Source: Microbacterium paludicola
GTDB lineage: Bacteria > Actinomycetota > Actinomycetes > Actinomycetales > Microbacteriaceae
Direction: 5' to 3'
Length of the DNA: 64,000 bases
NCBI RefSeq assembly: GCF_015235415.1
Contig: NZ_JADGLL010000001.1
Span: 1 to 64,000, forward strand
This document shows positions 36,480-45,634 of this stretch, piece by piece. The position numbers and the translations under genes were made by a program. Under the pieces are notes generated by a model. It worked only from the letters and a program-made list of their open reading frames with translations. It had not been told where the DNA came from and ran no database searches. Numbering within the stretch: position 1 is the stretch's first letter; every line of letters starts with the position of its first letter.

Positions 36480-37315
36480 GTCGCCTCCGATCCGGCGCCC
36501 GAGGCGCGGCGCCCGAGCACCGTGAGCACGGTCGCGGTCGCGACGATGGCGAGACCCGGCAGCACGGTCATCCACCACGCCGTCGAGATGTACACGCGCC
36601 CGGCGTTCAGCATCGCGCCCCACTCGGGCGAGGGCGGCAGCGCACCGAGGCCCAGGAAGCTGAGCGCCGACACCCAGACGATCGCCTGCCCGACGCCGAG
36701 CGTCGCGGTGGCGACGAGGGGCCAGAGGGTGTTCGGAGCGATGTGGCGGACGAAGACCGTCACGGGTCCCGCGCCCTCGTGGCGCGCGTAGCCGACGTAG
36801 TCGCTGCGGGCCACGCCCCGCACACGCGAGCGCAGGATGCGCGCGTAGCCGGGTGCCGTCGCCACGCCGATCGCGAGGATCGAGGCCTGGGTGCCCGGGC
36901 CGATCACCGCGACCAGGAGCAGGGCCAGGACGAGCGTGGGGAGGGCGAACAGCACCTCGACGACGCGCGCGATCGCCGCGTCGAGCCACCGCGGGCCGAG
37001 CGCGCCGGCGAAGCCGAGGACGAGGCCGGCGGCGATGCCGATGCCCGTCGCGGCGAGGCCGATGCCGGCCGAGGCCGCCGCGCCGTGCACGACCCGGGTG
37101 AACAGGTCCCTCCCGGATTCGTCCGTGCCGAACGGATGCGCGAACGAGGGCGGCGAGAAGGCCTCGGACGGCGCGATCGCGAGGGGATCGCGGGGCGCGA
37201 TCACGCCGGGGCTGACCACCGCGATCAGGATCAGGATCAGGCCGACGCCGGCGATCACGCCGCCGGGGCCGAGGGTGCGGAGGGCCCGGCGGAGGGGCTC
37301 GCGTGCGGCGGTCAC
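36476..37315 (-). CDS. ABC transporter permease (DppC/OppC-like)
   Basis: The 279-residue inner-membrane permease has about six transmembrane helices. The start-of-domain motif HPFGTDESGRDLFTRVV is characteristic of DppC-type subunits, and the EAA loop is YARHEGAGPVTVFVRHIAPN. GTG start overlaps the stop of the upstream permease by four bases (GTGA); longer in-frame sequence upstream is antisense-like. It pairs with the other permease to form the channel. Confidence 0.9.
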   Translation of the reverse strand: MTAAREPLRRALRTLGPGGVIAGVGLILILIAVVSPGVIAPRDPLAIAPSEAFSPPSFAHPFGTDESGRDLFTRVVHGAAASAGIGLAATGIGIAAGLVLGFAGALGPRWLDAAIARVVEVLFALPTLVLALLLVAVIGPGTQASILAIGVATAPGYARILRSRVRGVARSDYVGYARHEGAGPVTVFVRHIAPNTLWPLVATATLGVGQAIVWVSALSFLGLGALPPSPEWGAMLNAGRVYISTAWWMTVLPGLAIVATATVLTVLGRRASGAGSEAT

Positions 37316-38337
37316 GATCCCACCGCCAGCTCGGGCGTGCGCTCGGCGGCGTGAGCCGCGCGGGGGCGGCGCAGACGCGGATCCACGATCAGCTCCACCG
37401 CGTCGACGGCCGTCACGACCACCACGTACATCACCGCCACGACGACCACGGCGCCGATCACGACGGGCACGTCGCGGCTCAGGGCGGCGTCCAGCAGCAG
37501 GCGTCCGAGGCCCGGGCGGGCGAACAGCGACTCGACGACGACCGCGCCGCTCAGCAGATGGCCGAACGCCCACCCCGACAGGGACAGCGCCGGCAGGCTC
37601 GCGTGGCGGAGGGTGTGGTGGAGCAGCACCCGCGATTCGCTCGCGCCGCGCGAGCGGGCCGTCGTGGCGAAGGGCGCGCGGTCGGCCTCGAGCAGCGCAT
37701 CGCGCGAGAGCTGCGCGAGGAACCCGGCGATCGGGATCGCCAGCGTCACCACCGGCAGGATGAGCCCCGCCGGGTCGTCGCCGCCGCTCGTGGCGGGAAG
37801 GATGCGCAGCGACGCCGCGAAGACGAGGATCAGCACGGCCCCGAGCCAGAACTGGGGCATGACCGTCGCCACGAGCTCGACGCCGCGCAGAACGCCCACG
37901 GCGGCGCGTCCGAGCCTGCCGCGCGCGGTCGCCGCGATCGTCGAGCCCGCGAGCGCGAGCGCCCACGCGAGAAGGAGCGCGAGGGCGGCGAGCAGCAGGG
38001 TGCCGGGCAGCTGGTCGGCGATGAGGTCGGCGACCGGCTGGCGGCGCGCGTACGAGTCGCCGAGCTGGAACGTCGCCACCCGCCACAGCTGGGTCAGGTA
38101 CTGGAGGATGAGCGGCTGGTCGAGCCCGTAGGTCTCCCGCGCCCGCGCCACGGCCTCGGGGCCCGCCTGCGAACCGGGCCCGCCGAGGATCGCCTCGAGC
38201 GGGTCGCCCGAGGCGCGCAGGGCGAAGAAGACGACCGTCGCGACGATCCAGACCACCAGCAGCGCGGATCCGACCCGGCCCGCCAGCCAGCGCGCGACGG
38301 CGACGAGCCGGCGCCTCCTAGCCGGCGATCCGGGCAT
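37312..38337 (-). CDS. ABC transporter permease (DppB/OppB-like)
   Basis: A 341-residue inner-membrane permease with about six transmembrane helices (first at about 23-42), the typical YGLDQPLILQYLTQL and FQLGDSYARRQPV segments of DppB proteins, and the EAA loop TTARSRGASESRVLLHHTLRHA. The ATG lies 20 bases inside the end of the substrate-binding protein gene and has no Shine-Dalgarno sequence, so it probably relies on translational coupling; no better start was found. Second gene of the importer operon. Confidence 0.88.
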   Translation of the reverse strand: MPGSPARRRRLVAVARWLAGRVGSALLVVWIVATVVFFALRASGDPLEAILGGPGSQAGPEAVARARETYGLDQPLILQYLTQLWRVATFQLGDSYARRQPVADLIADQLPGTLLLAALALLLAWALALAGSTIAATARGRLGRAAVGVLRGVELVATVMPQFWLGAVLILVFAASLRILPATSGGDDPAGLILPVVTLAIPIAGFLAQLSRDALLEADRAPFATTARSRGASESRVLLHHTLRHASLPALSLSGWAFGHLLSGAVVVESLFARPGLGRLLLDAALSRDVPVVIGAVVVVAVMYVVVVTAVDAVELIVDPRLRRPRAAHAAERTPELAVGS

Positions 38338-39955
38338 CGACGAACGTGGGCGTGGCCACGGTGCCGAGCGTCGTGACGCCGGTCACACCGCGGGTCAGGA
38401 AGTGGTTCTGCTGGTCGTACAGCGGCAGGACCGTGAAGCTCTCGAGCACGCGCTGCTGCGCCTGCGCGTACAGGTCGGCGCGCGCGGCCTCCTCCTGCGT
38501 GGCGGATGCCTGATCCAGCAGCGCGTCGAGCTCGGGGTCGGACAGCTGCGCGTGGTTCGCGAAGTAGCCTGAGGGCGCGGGGGTGATCGCGTCCGAGTGG
38601 TACAGCACGCGCAGCACCTCGGCCCCCACTCGCGTGTACGGAGCGCTCACGGCCTCGTACTCGTTCGCGCCGAGCGCCTCGTACCAGGCGGACAGGTCGA
38701 CGGGCGAGAGCTGCACGTCGAAGCCGACCTCGGAGACGTTCGCCTGGATCTGCTCGAACAGCGACTGCTCGGCGGCGACCGACTGGTTCGTGCTCACCGG
38801 GAAGCGGACGGTCAGGCGCTTGCCCTCCTTCATCCGGATGCCGTCCTCGTCCTTCTCGGTCCAGCCGGCCTCGTCCAGCAGCGCGTTGGCCTCCTCCGGA
38901 TCGGTCGCGAAGAGCGACTCGTCCGAGACGCCCATGGGCTCGGTGCTGCCGAGCGGCGAGTAGGAGCGGGTGACGGTGCCGAGGTAGAGCGACTCGATCC
39001 CGGGGTTCGGGTCGGCGGCCCGGATGAACGCCTCGCGCACGCGCTCGTCGTCGAACGGCGCCTGGCCCGCGTTGAGCTCGATGCGGTTCACCGAGCCGGG
39101 GCGCGGGGCGTCGATGTGCGTGATCTCGTCGCCCTGCTCGGCCGCGACGATCGCGTCGGGCTGCGGGTTGTCGATCACGTGGACCTCGCCCGAGGCCAGC
39201 GCCGCCTGACGGGTCGCGGCGTCGGGGATGAAGCGCCACACGAGCTCGTCGATGTGCGCGGGGCCGTCGTTCTCGGTCTGCGGCCCGGGGGTGGCGTAGT
39301 CGTCGTTGCGCACGAGCGTGATCTGCTGCTGCGGGACCCACTCCTCGACGATGAACGGCCCGGTGCCGATGGGGGCGGCGCAGTTCTCCTCCATGCCGCG
39401 CGCGATGCCGGCCGGCGACTGGATCGCGGTCCACTGCATGCTGAGCGACTCGAGCAGGGCCGAGTCGGGCTCGGAGAGGTGGAAGCGCGCGTGGGTGTCG
39501 TCCACGACCTCGACCTCGGCGACCTTCGACACCGCGAGGTAGCCGGTCGACGAGGCGGTCTCCGGGTCCTGCAGGTGCTCGATGTTCACCTTGACGGCCG
39601 TCGCGTCGAGGGGTGTTCCGTCGGTGAACTCGACGTCGCTCTTGAGCGTGAAGTCCCAGGTGAGGCCGTCGGGCGACACCTTCCAGTCCTCGGCGAGCCA
39701 CGGCGTGATGGATCCGTCGGCGTCGCGGCCGACGAGCGGCTCGAGGTACTGCGTGCTGATGAGCGCCTGGGGGTAGTTGCCGCCGACGTGCGGGTCGAGG
39801 CACGTGGGCTCGGCGTCGCCCGTGGCGTAGACGAGCGTGCCGCCGTCCTGCGGCTCTGCGCTGGGCCCCGCCTGTTCGGCGGTGGGGGCGCAGGCGGTCG
39901 CGATGAGCGCGAGCGAGGAGGCGAGGACGAGGGCGGGAAGGGCGCGGCGAAGCAT
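38318..39955 (-). CDS. ABC transporter substrate-binding lipoprotein (family 5)
   Basis: A 545-residue extracytoplasmic binding protein of the SBP_bac_5 (DppA/OppA) family. It has a lipoprotein signal with the lipobox-like IATAC (Cys at about 21), then GGTLVYATGDAEPTCLDPH, DWKVSPDGLTWDFTLKSDVEF, NAGQAPFDDERVREAF and LYHSDA, all usual for the family. The ATG follows AAAGG. It heads an operon with two permeases and the double ATPase, a complete importer. The motif GGCGTATTCTTGGACGC about 50 bases upstream matches one upstream of lipB. Confidence 0.9.
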   Translation of the reverse strand: MLRRALPALVLASSLALIATACAPTAEQAGPSAEPQDGGTLVYATGDAEPTCLDPHVGGNYPQALISTQYLEPLVGRDADGSITPWLAEDWKVSPDGLTWDFTLKSDVEFTDGTPLDATAVKVNIEHLQDPETASSTGYLAVSKVAEVEVVDDTHARFHLSEPDSALLESLSMQWTAIQSPAGIARGMEENCAAPIGTGPFIVEEWVPQQQITLVRNDDYATPGPQTENDGPAHIDELVWRFIPDAATRQAALASGEVHVIDNPQPDAIVAAEQGDEITHIDAPRPGSVNRIELNAGQAPFDDERVREAFIRAADPNPGIESLYLGTVTRSYSPLGSTEPMGVSDESLFATDPEEANALLDEAGWTEKDEDGIRMKEGKRLTVRFPVSTNQSVAAEQSLFEQIQANVSEVGFDVQLSPVDLSAWYEALGANEYEAVSAPYTRVGAEVLRVLYHSDAITPAPSGYFANHAQLSDPELDALLDQASATQEEAARADLYAQAQQRVLESFTVLPLYDQQNHFLTRGVTGVTTLGTVATPTFVDARIAG

Positions 39956-40004
39956 AGGAGCCTTTGTGAGGGGAGTCTGCTGTGGCGCCGGCGTTAACCG
40001 GACT

Positions 40005-40021
40005 GCGTCCAAGAATACGCC
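40005..40021 (-). promoter_or_regulatory. promoter-like motif GGCGTATTCTTGGACGC upstream of the importer operon
   Basis: On the minus strand the 17-mer contains a TATTCT -10-like hexamer and short GCGT/ACGC ends. It recurs with one mismatch at 55967-55983 upstream of lipB, in the same orientation and at a similar distance (about 30-65 bases) from the start codon. Confidence 0.45.
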
Positions 40022-40055
40022 CGCCGAGGGGCTGCGGCTCCGGGCCCGGGGCCGA

Positions 40056-40466
40056 TCAGGATGTCGCCGCGTGCGCGGGCATGTCCTTGATGTGGTTGGT
40101 GATGCGGACGGTCGAGCACCGCCGTCCCTCGTCGTCGGTGATGACGATCTCGTGCACCGCGACGGAGGCGCCGAGGTGCAGGGGAGTGCAGACGCCCGTG
40201 ACATGACCGGTGGTGGCGGAACGCGTGTGCGTCGCGTTGACGTCCACGCCGACGGCGAGGCGGCCGGGGCCGGCGTGGAGGTTCGCGGCGACCGAGCCCC
40301 GCGACTCGCCGAGCACCACGTAGGCGCCGCCGTGCACGAAGCCCACCGACTGGCGGTTGCCGAGGACCGGCATGCGCGCGACGGCGCGATCGACGGTCAG
40401 CTCGAGGAACTCGATTCCCATCTTCTCGGCGAGCTCGCCGGGGCCCTGCTGGGCGACGTGGTTCAC
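40056..40466 (-). CDS. hotdog-fold thioesterase (PaaI/YdiI-like)
   Basis: A 136-residue hotdog protein with the characteristic helix motif SVGFVHGGAYVVLGESRGSVAA, in which Glu and His/Gly residues align with thioesterase active sites. Likely hydrolyses an acyl-CoA or aryl-CoA in the cytoplasm. GTG start overlaps the stop of the enoyl-CoA hydratase gene (GTGA), making it the last gene of the paaABCDE-G operon. It may release CoA from dead-end intermediates, as PaaI does, although a canonical PaaI is also encoded at 45155. Exact substrate unknown. Confidence 0.82.
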   Translation of the reverse strand: MNHVAQQGPGELAEKMGIEFLELTVDRAVARMPVLGNRQSVGFVHGGAYVVLGESRGSVAANLHAGPGRLAVGVDVNATHTRSATTGHVTGVCTPLHLGASVAVHEIVITDDEGRRCSTVRITNHIKDMPAHAATS

Positions 40467-41236
40467 GATCGGCCCGTGAAGCTCGGCGTGCGCTTCTGCT
40501 GGAACGCGGCGAACCCCTCGCGGTAGTCGGCGGTGTCGCAGAGGGCCGCCTGGGCGCGGTTCTCGTCGGACATCGACCGCCAGAAGCCGACGCGGTCGTC
40601 GCGCAGCGAGGCGATGAGCCGCTTCGAGGCGACGAACGCCTCGGTCGGGCCGGATGCGGCCTGCCGCGCCGCTGCCCGGGCCGCCTCGAGCACGTCCTCG
40701 TCGGGCAGAGCGCGCGAGAACAGCCCGAGCGAGACCGCCTCACCGCCGGTCATGAGCCGCCCTGAGTAGATCAGATCCAGCGTGCGGTGGGCGCCCAGCC
40801 GCTCGAAGAACAGCGCGTGCCCGCCCGAGTCGAGCGTCGCGCCGAGGTTCTTGAACGGGCTGCCGATCTTCGCCGACTCGGCGACGTACACGACGTCGGT
40901 GGCGATCAGCAGCCCGAGTCCCACCCCGAGACAGGCGCCGTGCGCGACGGCGAACGTGGGCGCCGGGAAGTCCGCGATCCTGCGCATCACCGGCTCGACC
41001 CGTCCGTGCAGGTACCGCAGCACGTCGTCGTCGCGCGGGTCGACGCCGGAGATGTCCCGTCCCGCGCAGAACGCACGACCCTCGCCGCGCAGCACGAGGG
41101 CGCGCACCCCCGCGCGCTCCGCCTCCGCGTAGGCGTCGCCCAGCTCCTCCAGGTCATCCGGCCCGAGCGCGTTCAGTCGCTCGGGAGCGTTGAGCACGAC
41201 TTCGGCGACGTCGTCCGTGATCGTGAGCTCGATCAT
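40463..41236 (-). CDS. paaG: 2-(1,2-epoxy-1,2-dihydrophenyl)acetyl-CoA isomerase / enoyl-CoA isomerase (PaaG-like)
   Basis: A 257-residue crotonase-fold enzyme. In the phenylacetate pathway PaaG converts ring-1,2-epoxyphenylacetyl-CoA to the oxepin form and also isomerises later double bonds. Crotonase motifs: GRAFCAGRDISGV (oxyanion-hole region), GACLGVGLGLLIATDVVYV and LGATLDSGGH. The C-terminus DTADYREGFAAFQQKRTPSFTG resembles E. coli PaaG (SADYREGVSAFLAKRSPQFTG). The ATG lies 20 bases after the paaE stop. The other crotonase here (52718) is the better PaaF candidate. Confidence 0.78.
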   Translation of the reverse strand: MIELTITDDVAEVVLNAPERLNALGPDDLEELGDAYAEAERAGVRALVLRGEGRAFCAGRDISGVDPRDDDVLRYLHGRVEPVMRRIADFPAPTFAVAHGACLGVGLGLLIATDVVYVAESAKIGSPFKNLGATLDSGGHALFFERLGAHRTLDLIYSGRLMTGGEAVSLGLFSRALPDEDVLEAARAAARQAASGPTEAFVASKRLIASLRDDRVGFWRSMSDENRAQAALCDTADYREGFAAFQQKRTPSFTGRS

Positions 41237-41256
41237 CCTGCGCTCCGTTCGTTGGG

Positions 41257-42375
41257 TCAGACGTCGTAGTCGACGACGACGCGGGCAGATGTGGGGTGGG
41301 ACTGGCACGTGAGCACGTACCCGCGCTCGAGCTCCTCGGGCTCGAGGGCGTAGTTCTCGCGCATCGACACGCTGCCGTCGAGCACGCGCGCCCGGCACGT
41401 GCCGCAGACGCCGCCCGCGCACGCGAACGGCACATCCGGCCGCACGCGCAGCGCGGCGTTGAGGATCGACTCGTTCGCGCTGACCGGGCTGTCGACCGAT
41501 GCCGATGTGCCGTCGAGCGTGAAGTCGATGCGGTACGTCTTCTCGCCGGCCTCGATCCGGACGGGCCGCCCACGGGGCGGCGCGGCCTCTGCCGGCTCGC
41601 CGGTCGTGAACAGCTCGAAGCGGATGTGCGCGGGGTCGACGCCGAGCTCCTCGAGCAGGTCGCGGCACAGCTGCACGAGCTCGAACGGTCCGCACAGGGC
41701 CCACTCGTCGACGGTGTGCGGCGGGATGAGCGCCGCGAGGATCGTGCGCAGCTTCGCCTCGTCGAGGCGGCCCGACAGCAGGGGCGCCGTGCGCTGCTCG
41801 CGCGAGAGCACGTGGTGAAGCGCGAGCCGGTCGGGGAAGCGGTCCTTCAGATCCGCCAGCTCCTCGACGAACATCACGTCGAGCGACGAGCGGTTCGTGT
41901 ACAGCAGCGTGAACCGCCCGGTGGCGCTTCCCTCGAGGATGCGGTGCGCCATCGTGATGACGGGCGTGATGCCCGACCCCGCCGCGATGCCGACCACGTG
42001 CCGGCCCTCCAGCTCGTCGAGGTTGGAGGTGAAGGTTCCCTGCGGGCTCATCACGTCGAGCTCGTCGCCGGGCTTCAGCGTGGTGTGCACCCAGGGGGAG
42101 AACAGACCGTGCTCGTCGCGCTTGACCGCGACGGAGATGCGCCCCGGCGTCGGCGGCCGGCAGATCGAGTACGACCGCCGCACCTCCTCGCCCTCGATGT
42201 GCGCGCGCAGCGCCAGGTACTGGCCGGGCAGGTAGCGGTACTCGTCGGCGAGCTCGGGGGGCACCTCGAAGGTCACCTCGACGCTGGTGGGCGTGAGGGG
42301 GCGGATGTCCTGCACCCGGAGCGGATGGAACGTCGCGCGCTTCTTCGCGGCCGCGCCCAGATTCACGGCCGCCAT
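41257..42375 (-). CDS. paaE: phenylacetyl-CoA epoxidase reductase subunit
   Basis: Passes electrons from NADPH through FAD and a [2Fe-2S] cluster to the PaaA diiron site. The 372-residue protein has an N-terminal FAD-binding domain (VRRSYSICRPP), an NAD(P) domain (GIAAGSGITPVITMAHRIL), and a C-terminal plant-type ferredoxin with cysteines in CAGGVCGTC and YVLTCQ. The start ATG overlaps the paaD stop by one base (TGATG). Fourth subunit of the epoxidase operon before paaG. Confidence 0.93.
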   Translation of the reverse strand: MAAVNLGAAAKKRATFHPLRVQDIRPLTPTSVEVTFEVPPELADEYRYLPGQYLALRAHIEGEEVRRSYSICRPPTPGRISVAVKRDEHGLFSPWVHTTLKPGDELDVMSPQGTFTSNLDELEGRHVVGIAAGSGITPVITMAHRILEGSATGRFTLLYTNRSSLDVMFVEELADLKDRFPDRLALHHVLSREQRTAPLLSGRLDEAKLRTILAALIPPHTVDEWALCGPFELVQLCRDLLEELGVDPAHIRFELFTTGEPAEAAPPRGRPVRIEAGEKTYRIDFTLDGTSASVDSPVSANESILNAALRVRPDVPFACAGGVCGTCRARVLDGSVSMRENYALEPEELERGYVLTCQSHPTSARVVVDYDV

Positions 42376-42896
42376 CAGTGCACCTTGAAGAAGTCGAACG
42401 GCTCCTGGCAGGCGAGGCACTCGTACAGCGCCTTGCACGAGGTCGAGCCGTACCGCGACACCTCGCGCGTCCGCAGCGACCGGCAGCGCGGGCACGCGAC
42501 GCCGAGGGCGACCGGGATGGGACCGCGGCGGACGGGTGCCTCGCCGTTCGGCGGCGCGATGCCGTAGCGCGAGAGCTTCGCCTTTCCCTCGTCGCTCATC
42601 CAGTCGGTCGTCCAGGCGGGGGAGAGCGTGAACGACACATCGACCTGCTCGTACCCCGCGGCCGTGAGCTGCAGGATGACGTCGTCGCGCATCTGCTCGA
42701 TCGCGGGGCATCCCGAGTAGGTCGGAGTGAGGATCACCTCGGCCCGCCGCCCGTCGGAGCGCACGGCGCGCAGGACGCCGAGATCCTCGATCGTGAGCAC
42801 CGGCACCTCGGGGTCGGCAACGCGCGCGGCGATGTCCCACGCGGCGGCCGACGCGGGGTCGGCCGGGCGCAGCCGAGCGGCGGTCGCGGTCACCAT
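42375..42896 (-). CDS. paaD: phenylacetate degradation protein PaaD (DUF59 family)
   Basis: A 173-residue protein needed for a working epoxidase, probably in Fe-S or diiron assembly. The N-terminal DUF59 (MIP18) domain shows VADPEVPVLTIEDLGVLR and PTYSGCPAIEQM with its conserved Cys. The C-terminus has a zinc-ribbon-like CPRC...C...C set (CPRCRSLRT, TSCKALYECLACQEPFDFFK). Start is ATG-GTG; the ATG overlaps the paaC stop by seven bases, and the adjacent GTG is an alternative. Confidence 0.92.
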   Translation of the reverse strand: MVTATAARLRPADPASAAAWDIAARVADPEVPVLTIEDLGVLRAVRSDGRRAEVILTPTYSGCPAIEQMRDDVILQLTAAGYEQVDVSFTLSPAWTTDWMSDEGKAKLSRYGIAPPNGEAPVRRGPIPVALGVACPRCRSLRTREVSRYGSTSCKALYECLACQEPFDFFKVH

Positions 42897-43726
42897 GTCG
42901 CCCCCGGGTGCCGGCGGGCGAGCCACTGCATCTCGGCGAGGATGTAGCCGAGGTGGGAGGTGTGCCGCCCGAGCCGGCCCTGCGCCATCGCGGGCTTCAC
43001 CTGCGGCCGCTCGAGTTCCGCCTCGGCGAAGACCGCGTCGATCGTGGTGTCGAACCCCTCCCGCAGCGCGGAGGGCCGCGGCGCCGCGTCGCCGAGCCGG
43101 TCCGACAGGTCGTCGTCGACGAACAGCTCCTCGACGTACGGCCAGAGATCCGTGAGCGCGCGGGTGATGCGCCGGCGAGACTCCTCCGTGCCGCCCGCGA
43201 GACGCCGGGTCCACTGCACGGCGTGGTCACGGTGGTAGCTCACCTCTCGCACCGCCTTCTCGGCGATCGCGCGGAGGCCGGCGTCCGTGCTGTCCGTCAG
43301 CGCGTCGTAGAGCTCGACCTGGTACGCCGAGACGATCAGCTGCCGCGCGATCGTGTCGCCGAAGTCGCCGTTCGGCTGCTGCACGACCCAGCAGCAGCGG
43401 AAATCCGGCTCGTCCCGCCAGTACGCGAGGTCGTCCTCCGAGCGCTCGGATGCCGTTCCCGCGTATCGGAGAAGCGCGCGGGCGTGACCCAGCAGATCGA
43501 GCGCGATGTTGCCGAGCGCCAGATCCTCCTCGAGCTCCGGCGCGCGCGAGATCCACCAGCCGAGCTGCTGCGACAGGATGAGCGCGTCGTCGCCCAGTCG
43601 CGTCGCGTACTCGGCGACGTCCGGGGTCGCGACGCCGCCGGATCCGGGAAGCTCGTCCGCGAGGTCGAGCGCGTCGACCTCGACGTCTCCGTGGTGATCC
43701 GCGGCGTGGGCGGTGTCGGCACTCAC
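42890..43726 (-). CDS. paaC: phenylacetyl-CoA epoxidase structural subunit PaaC
   Basis: Non-catalytic ferritin-like partner of PaaA in the epoxidase heterodimer. The 278-residue helical protein contains DDALILSQQLGWWISRAPELEED, LALGNIALDLLGHARALL, REVSYHRDHAVQW and GRLGRHTSHLGYILAEMQW, all diagnostic of PaaC. An acidic N-terminal extension of about 35 residues is unusual in length. GTG start overlaps the paaB stop (GTGA). Confidence 0.93.
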   Translation of the reverse strand: MSADTAHAADHHGDVEVDALDLADELPGSGGVATPDVAEYATRLGDDALILSQQLGWWISRAPELEEDLALGNIALDLLGHARALLRYAGTASERSEDDLAYWRDEPDFRCCWVVQQPNGDFGDTIARQLIVSAYQVELYDALTDSTDAGLRAIAEKAVREVSYHRDHAVQWTRRLAGGTEESRRRITRALTDLWPYVEELFVDDDLSDRLGDAAPRPSALREGFDTTIDAVFAEAELERPQVKPAMAQGRLGRHTSHLGYILAEMQWLARRHPGATW

Positions 43727-44028
43727 AGGTGCTTCACCCCCTCGGCGCGCGTGTAGTACACGGCGTGGCGGTAGTTCTTGCCCGCGGGCGACTCGAAGAA
43801 CGCGCCCTTCGCATCCGGGTCGCTGGTGGTGATGGCGGCGGCCGGCACGACCCAGATCGACACGCCCTCGCCGCGGCGCGTGTAGAGGTCGCGCGCGTTG
43901 CGCAGCGCCATCTGCTCGTCGGGGGCGTGAAGCGAACCGACGTGCACGTGGCTCAGCCCGCGGTTCGCGCGGACGAACACCTCCCACAGCGGCCAGGTCT
44001 CGGCGGGGGATTCTCCGGGGGTCGACAT
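43723..44028 (-). CDS. paaB: phenylacetyl-CoA epoxidase subunit PaaB
   Basis: Small 101-residue subunit bridging PaaAC heterodimers. Recognisable by WPLWEVFVRANRGLSHVHVG, SLHAPDEQMALRNARDLYTRR and EGVSIWVVPAAAI. ATG with TGGAGACGAAG upstream, 30 bases after the paaA stop. Length matches the family (about 95-105). Confidence 0.94.
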   Translation of the reverse strand: MSTPGESPAETWPLWEVFVRANRGLSHVHVGSLHAPDEQMALRNARDLYTRRGEGVSIWVVPAAAITTSDPDAKGAFFESPAGKNYRHAVYYTRAEGVKHL

Positions 44029-44058
44029 CTTCGTCTCCAGCGGTTCGGATCGGTCGGG

Positions 44059-45033
44059 TCAGGCGGCGAAGCGCGCCTTCTCCTGCTGCTTGCGGGCGTA
44101 CTCTGCCGCTGCCTCGCGCACCCAGGCGCCGCTCTCGTGGGCCTCGCGGCGGTGGCGAAGGCGCTGGCTGTTCATGGGGCCGCGGCCGTCGAGCACCGCC
44201 TGGAACTCGTCCCAGTCGATCGGGCCGGTGATCCAGCGCCCGCTCTCCTCGTCGAACCGCAGGTCCTTGTCGGGGCACTCGAGGCCCAGCGCCTCGAACT
44301 GCGGCACGAGCATTCCCACGAAGCGCGAGCGGAGCTCGTCGTTCGAGAAGCGCTTGATCTTCCACGCCATCGACTGCGCCGAGTTGGGGGAGTCGTCGTC
44401 GGGTGGGCCGAACATCATGATCGACGGCCAGTACCAGCGGTTCACCGCGTCCTGCGCCATCCGCTTCTGCGCGGGCGTTCCCTGCGCCAGCTCGAGCAGG
44501 ATCTCGAAGCCCTGCCGCTGGTGGAACGACTCCTCCTTGCAGATGCGCACCATCGCGCGGCCGTACGGCCCGTACGACGCGCGGCACAGCGGCACCTGGT
44601 TGCAGATCGCGGCGCCGTCGACCAGCCAGCCGATCGCGCCCATGTCGGCCCACGTCGGGGTGAGGTAGTTGAAGATCGACGAGTACCGCGCGCGGCCCGC
44701 GATGAGCTGCTCGGTCATCTCGTCGCGCGTGATGCCGAGGGTCTGGGCGGCGGAGTACAGGTACAGCCCGTGGCCGGCCTCATCCTGCACCTTCGCCATC
44801 AGGATCGCCTTGCGCTTCAGGCTCGGGGCGCGCGTGATCCAGTTCGCCTCGGGCTGCATGCCGATGATCTCGGAGTGCGCGTGCTGCGAGATCTGGCGGA
44901 TGAGCGTGCGCCGGTAGGCGTCCGGCATCCAGTCGCGAGGCTCGATCCGCTGATCCGCGTCGATGAGCGCGTCGAACTGCTGCTGAGCGTCGAGCTCGTC
45001 TGCGGCCGTCGCGTCCGTGGTCGTCGTCGACAT
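44059..45033 (-). CDS. paaA: phenylacetyl-CoA 1,2-epoxidase catalytic subunit
   Basis: Diiron monooxygenase subunit that epoxidises the aromatic ring of phenylacetyl-CoA with O2. The 324-residue ferritin-like protein carries the iron-ligand motifs [11 protein letters not shown] and [13 protein letters not shown] (Glu and His ligands). The N-terminus is about 15 residues longer than E. coli PaaA. The ATG follows AGGAGG. First gene of paaABCDE-paaG; a TetR-type palindrome and a symmetrical AGTATACT -10 lie in the 121-base gap to paaI. Confidence 0.95.
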   Translation of the reverse strand: MSTTTTDATAADELDAQQQFDALIDADQRIEPRDWMPDAYRRTLIRQISQHAHSEIIGMQPEANWITRAPSLKRKAILMAKVQDEAGHGLYLYSAAQTLGITRDEMTEQLIAGRARYSSIFNYLTPTWADMGAIGWLVDGAAICNQVPLCRASYGPYGRAMVRICKEESFHQRQGFEILLELAQGTPAQKRMAQDAVNRWYWPSIMMFGPPDDDSPNSAQSMAWKIKRFSNDELRSRFVGMLVPQFEALGLECPDKDLRFDEESGRWITGPIDWDEFQAVLDGRGPMNSQRLRHRREAHESGAWVREAAAEYARKQQEKARFAA

Positions 45034-45074
45034 CGGTGGCCTCCTCGCCTGATCCGGATTCCCTCGAGGGAATT

Positions 45075-45101
45075 ACTGACCGAACATTCAGTGAGTATAC
45101 T
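45075..45101. promoter_or_regulatory. paa operator and divergent paaA/paaI promoter
   Basis: ACTGACCGAACATTCAGT (45075-45092) is an imperfect palindrome of TetR-operator type, nearly identical to 53501-53518. Adjacent AGTATACT (45094-45101) is self-complementary and offers a TATACT -10 on both strands, for paaA and for paaI. A bound repressor would block both. Confidence 0.7.
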
Positions 45102-45154
45102 CGGCTGACATCGGCCCGCAATGGGAGCCCGATCCGCGACGCAAGGGAGCGCGC

Positions 45155-45634
45155 ATGACGCCGGATCAGCAGGTGCAGACCTACGAGGACGGAATCGTCC
45201 CCGACCCCGCGTGGCGCGCGACCACGATGGCGCCCACCGACTTCACGAAGCAGCACTTCGGCATCGAGATCCTCGACCTCGCGCCGGGACGCGCCGTCCT
45301 GGCGATGACCGTGCTCGACTGGATGGCGAACGGCTTCGGCATCACTCACGGCGGAATGGTGTTCACGCTCGCCGACACGGCCTTCGCCTACGCCTGCAAC
45401 GAGGGCGAGGACATGGTCGTGGCGCAGGCCGCGGACATCACGTTCCTCCGCGCCACGCACGCGGGGGATCGGCTCACCGCCACCGCCGAGCGCCGCTGGG
45501 CAGGCGGCCGCAACGGCATCTACGACATCGCCGTGACGGATGGCGCCGGGGAGGTCGTGGCGGAGTTCCGCGGCCGGTCCCGTGCGCTCCCGGCGCCCCA
45601 CCACACCACCTCGATGACGAAGGAGTCTCGATGA
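45155..45634 (+). CDS. paaI: hydroxyphenylacetyl-CoA thioesterase
   Basis: Hotdog thioesterase that clears dead-end CoA esters formed during phenylacetate catabolism. The 159-residue protein has the active-site helix GITHGGMVFTLADTAFAYACN, as in PaaI, and DITFLRATHAGDRL. The ATG was chosen because it begins the conserved region and lies after the divergent promoter; its stop overlaps paaK (ATGA). First gene of the paaI-paaK-tetR operon. Confidence 0.9.
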   Translation: MTPDQQVQTYEDGIVPDPAWRATTMAPTDFTKQHFGIEILDLAPGRAVLAMTVLDWMANGFGITHGGMVFTLADTAFAYACNEGEDMVVAQAADITFLRATHAGDRLTATAERRWAGGRNGIYDIAVTDGAGEVVAEFRGRSRALPAPHHTTSMTKESR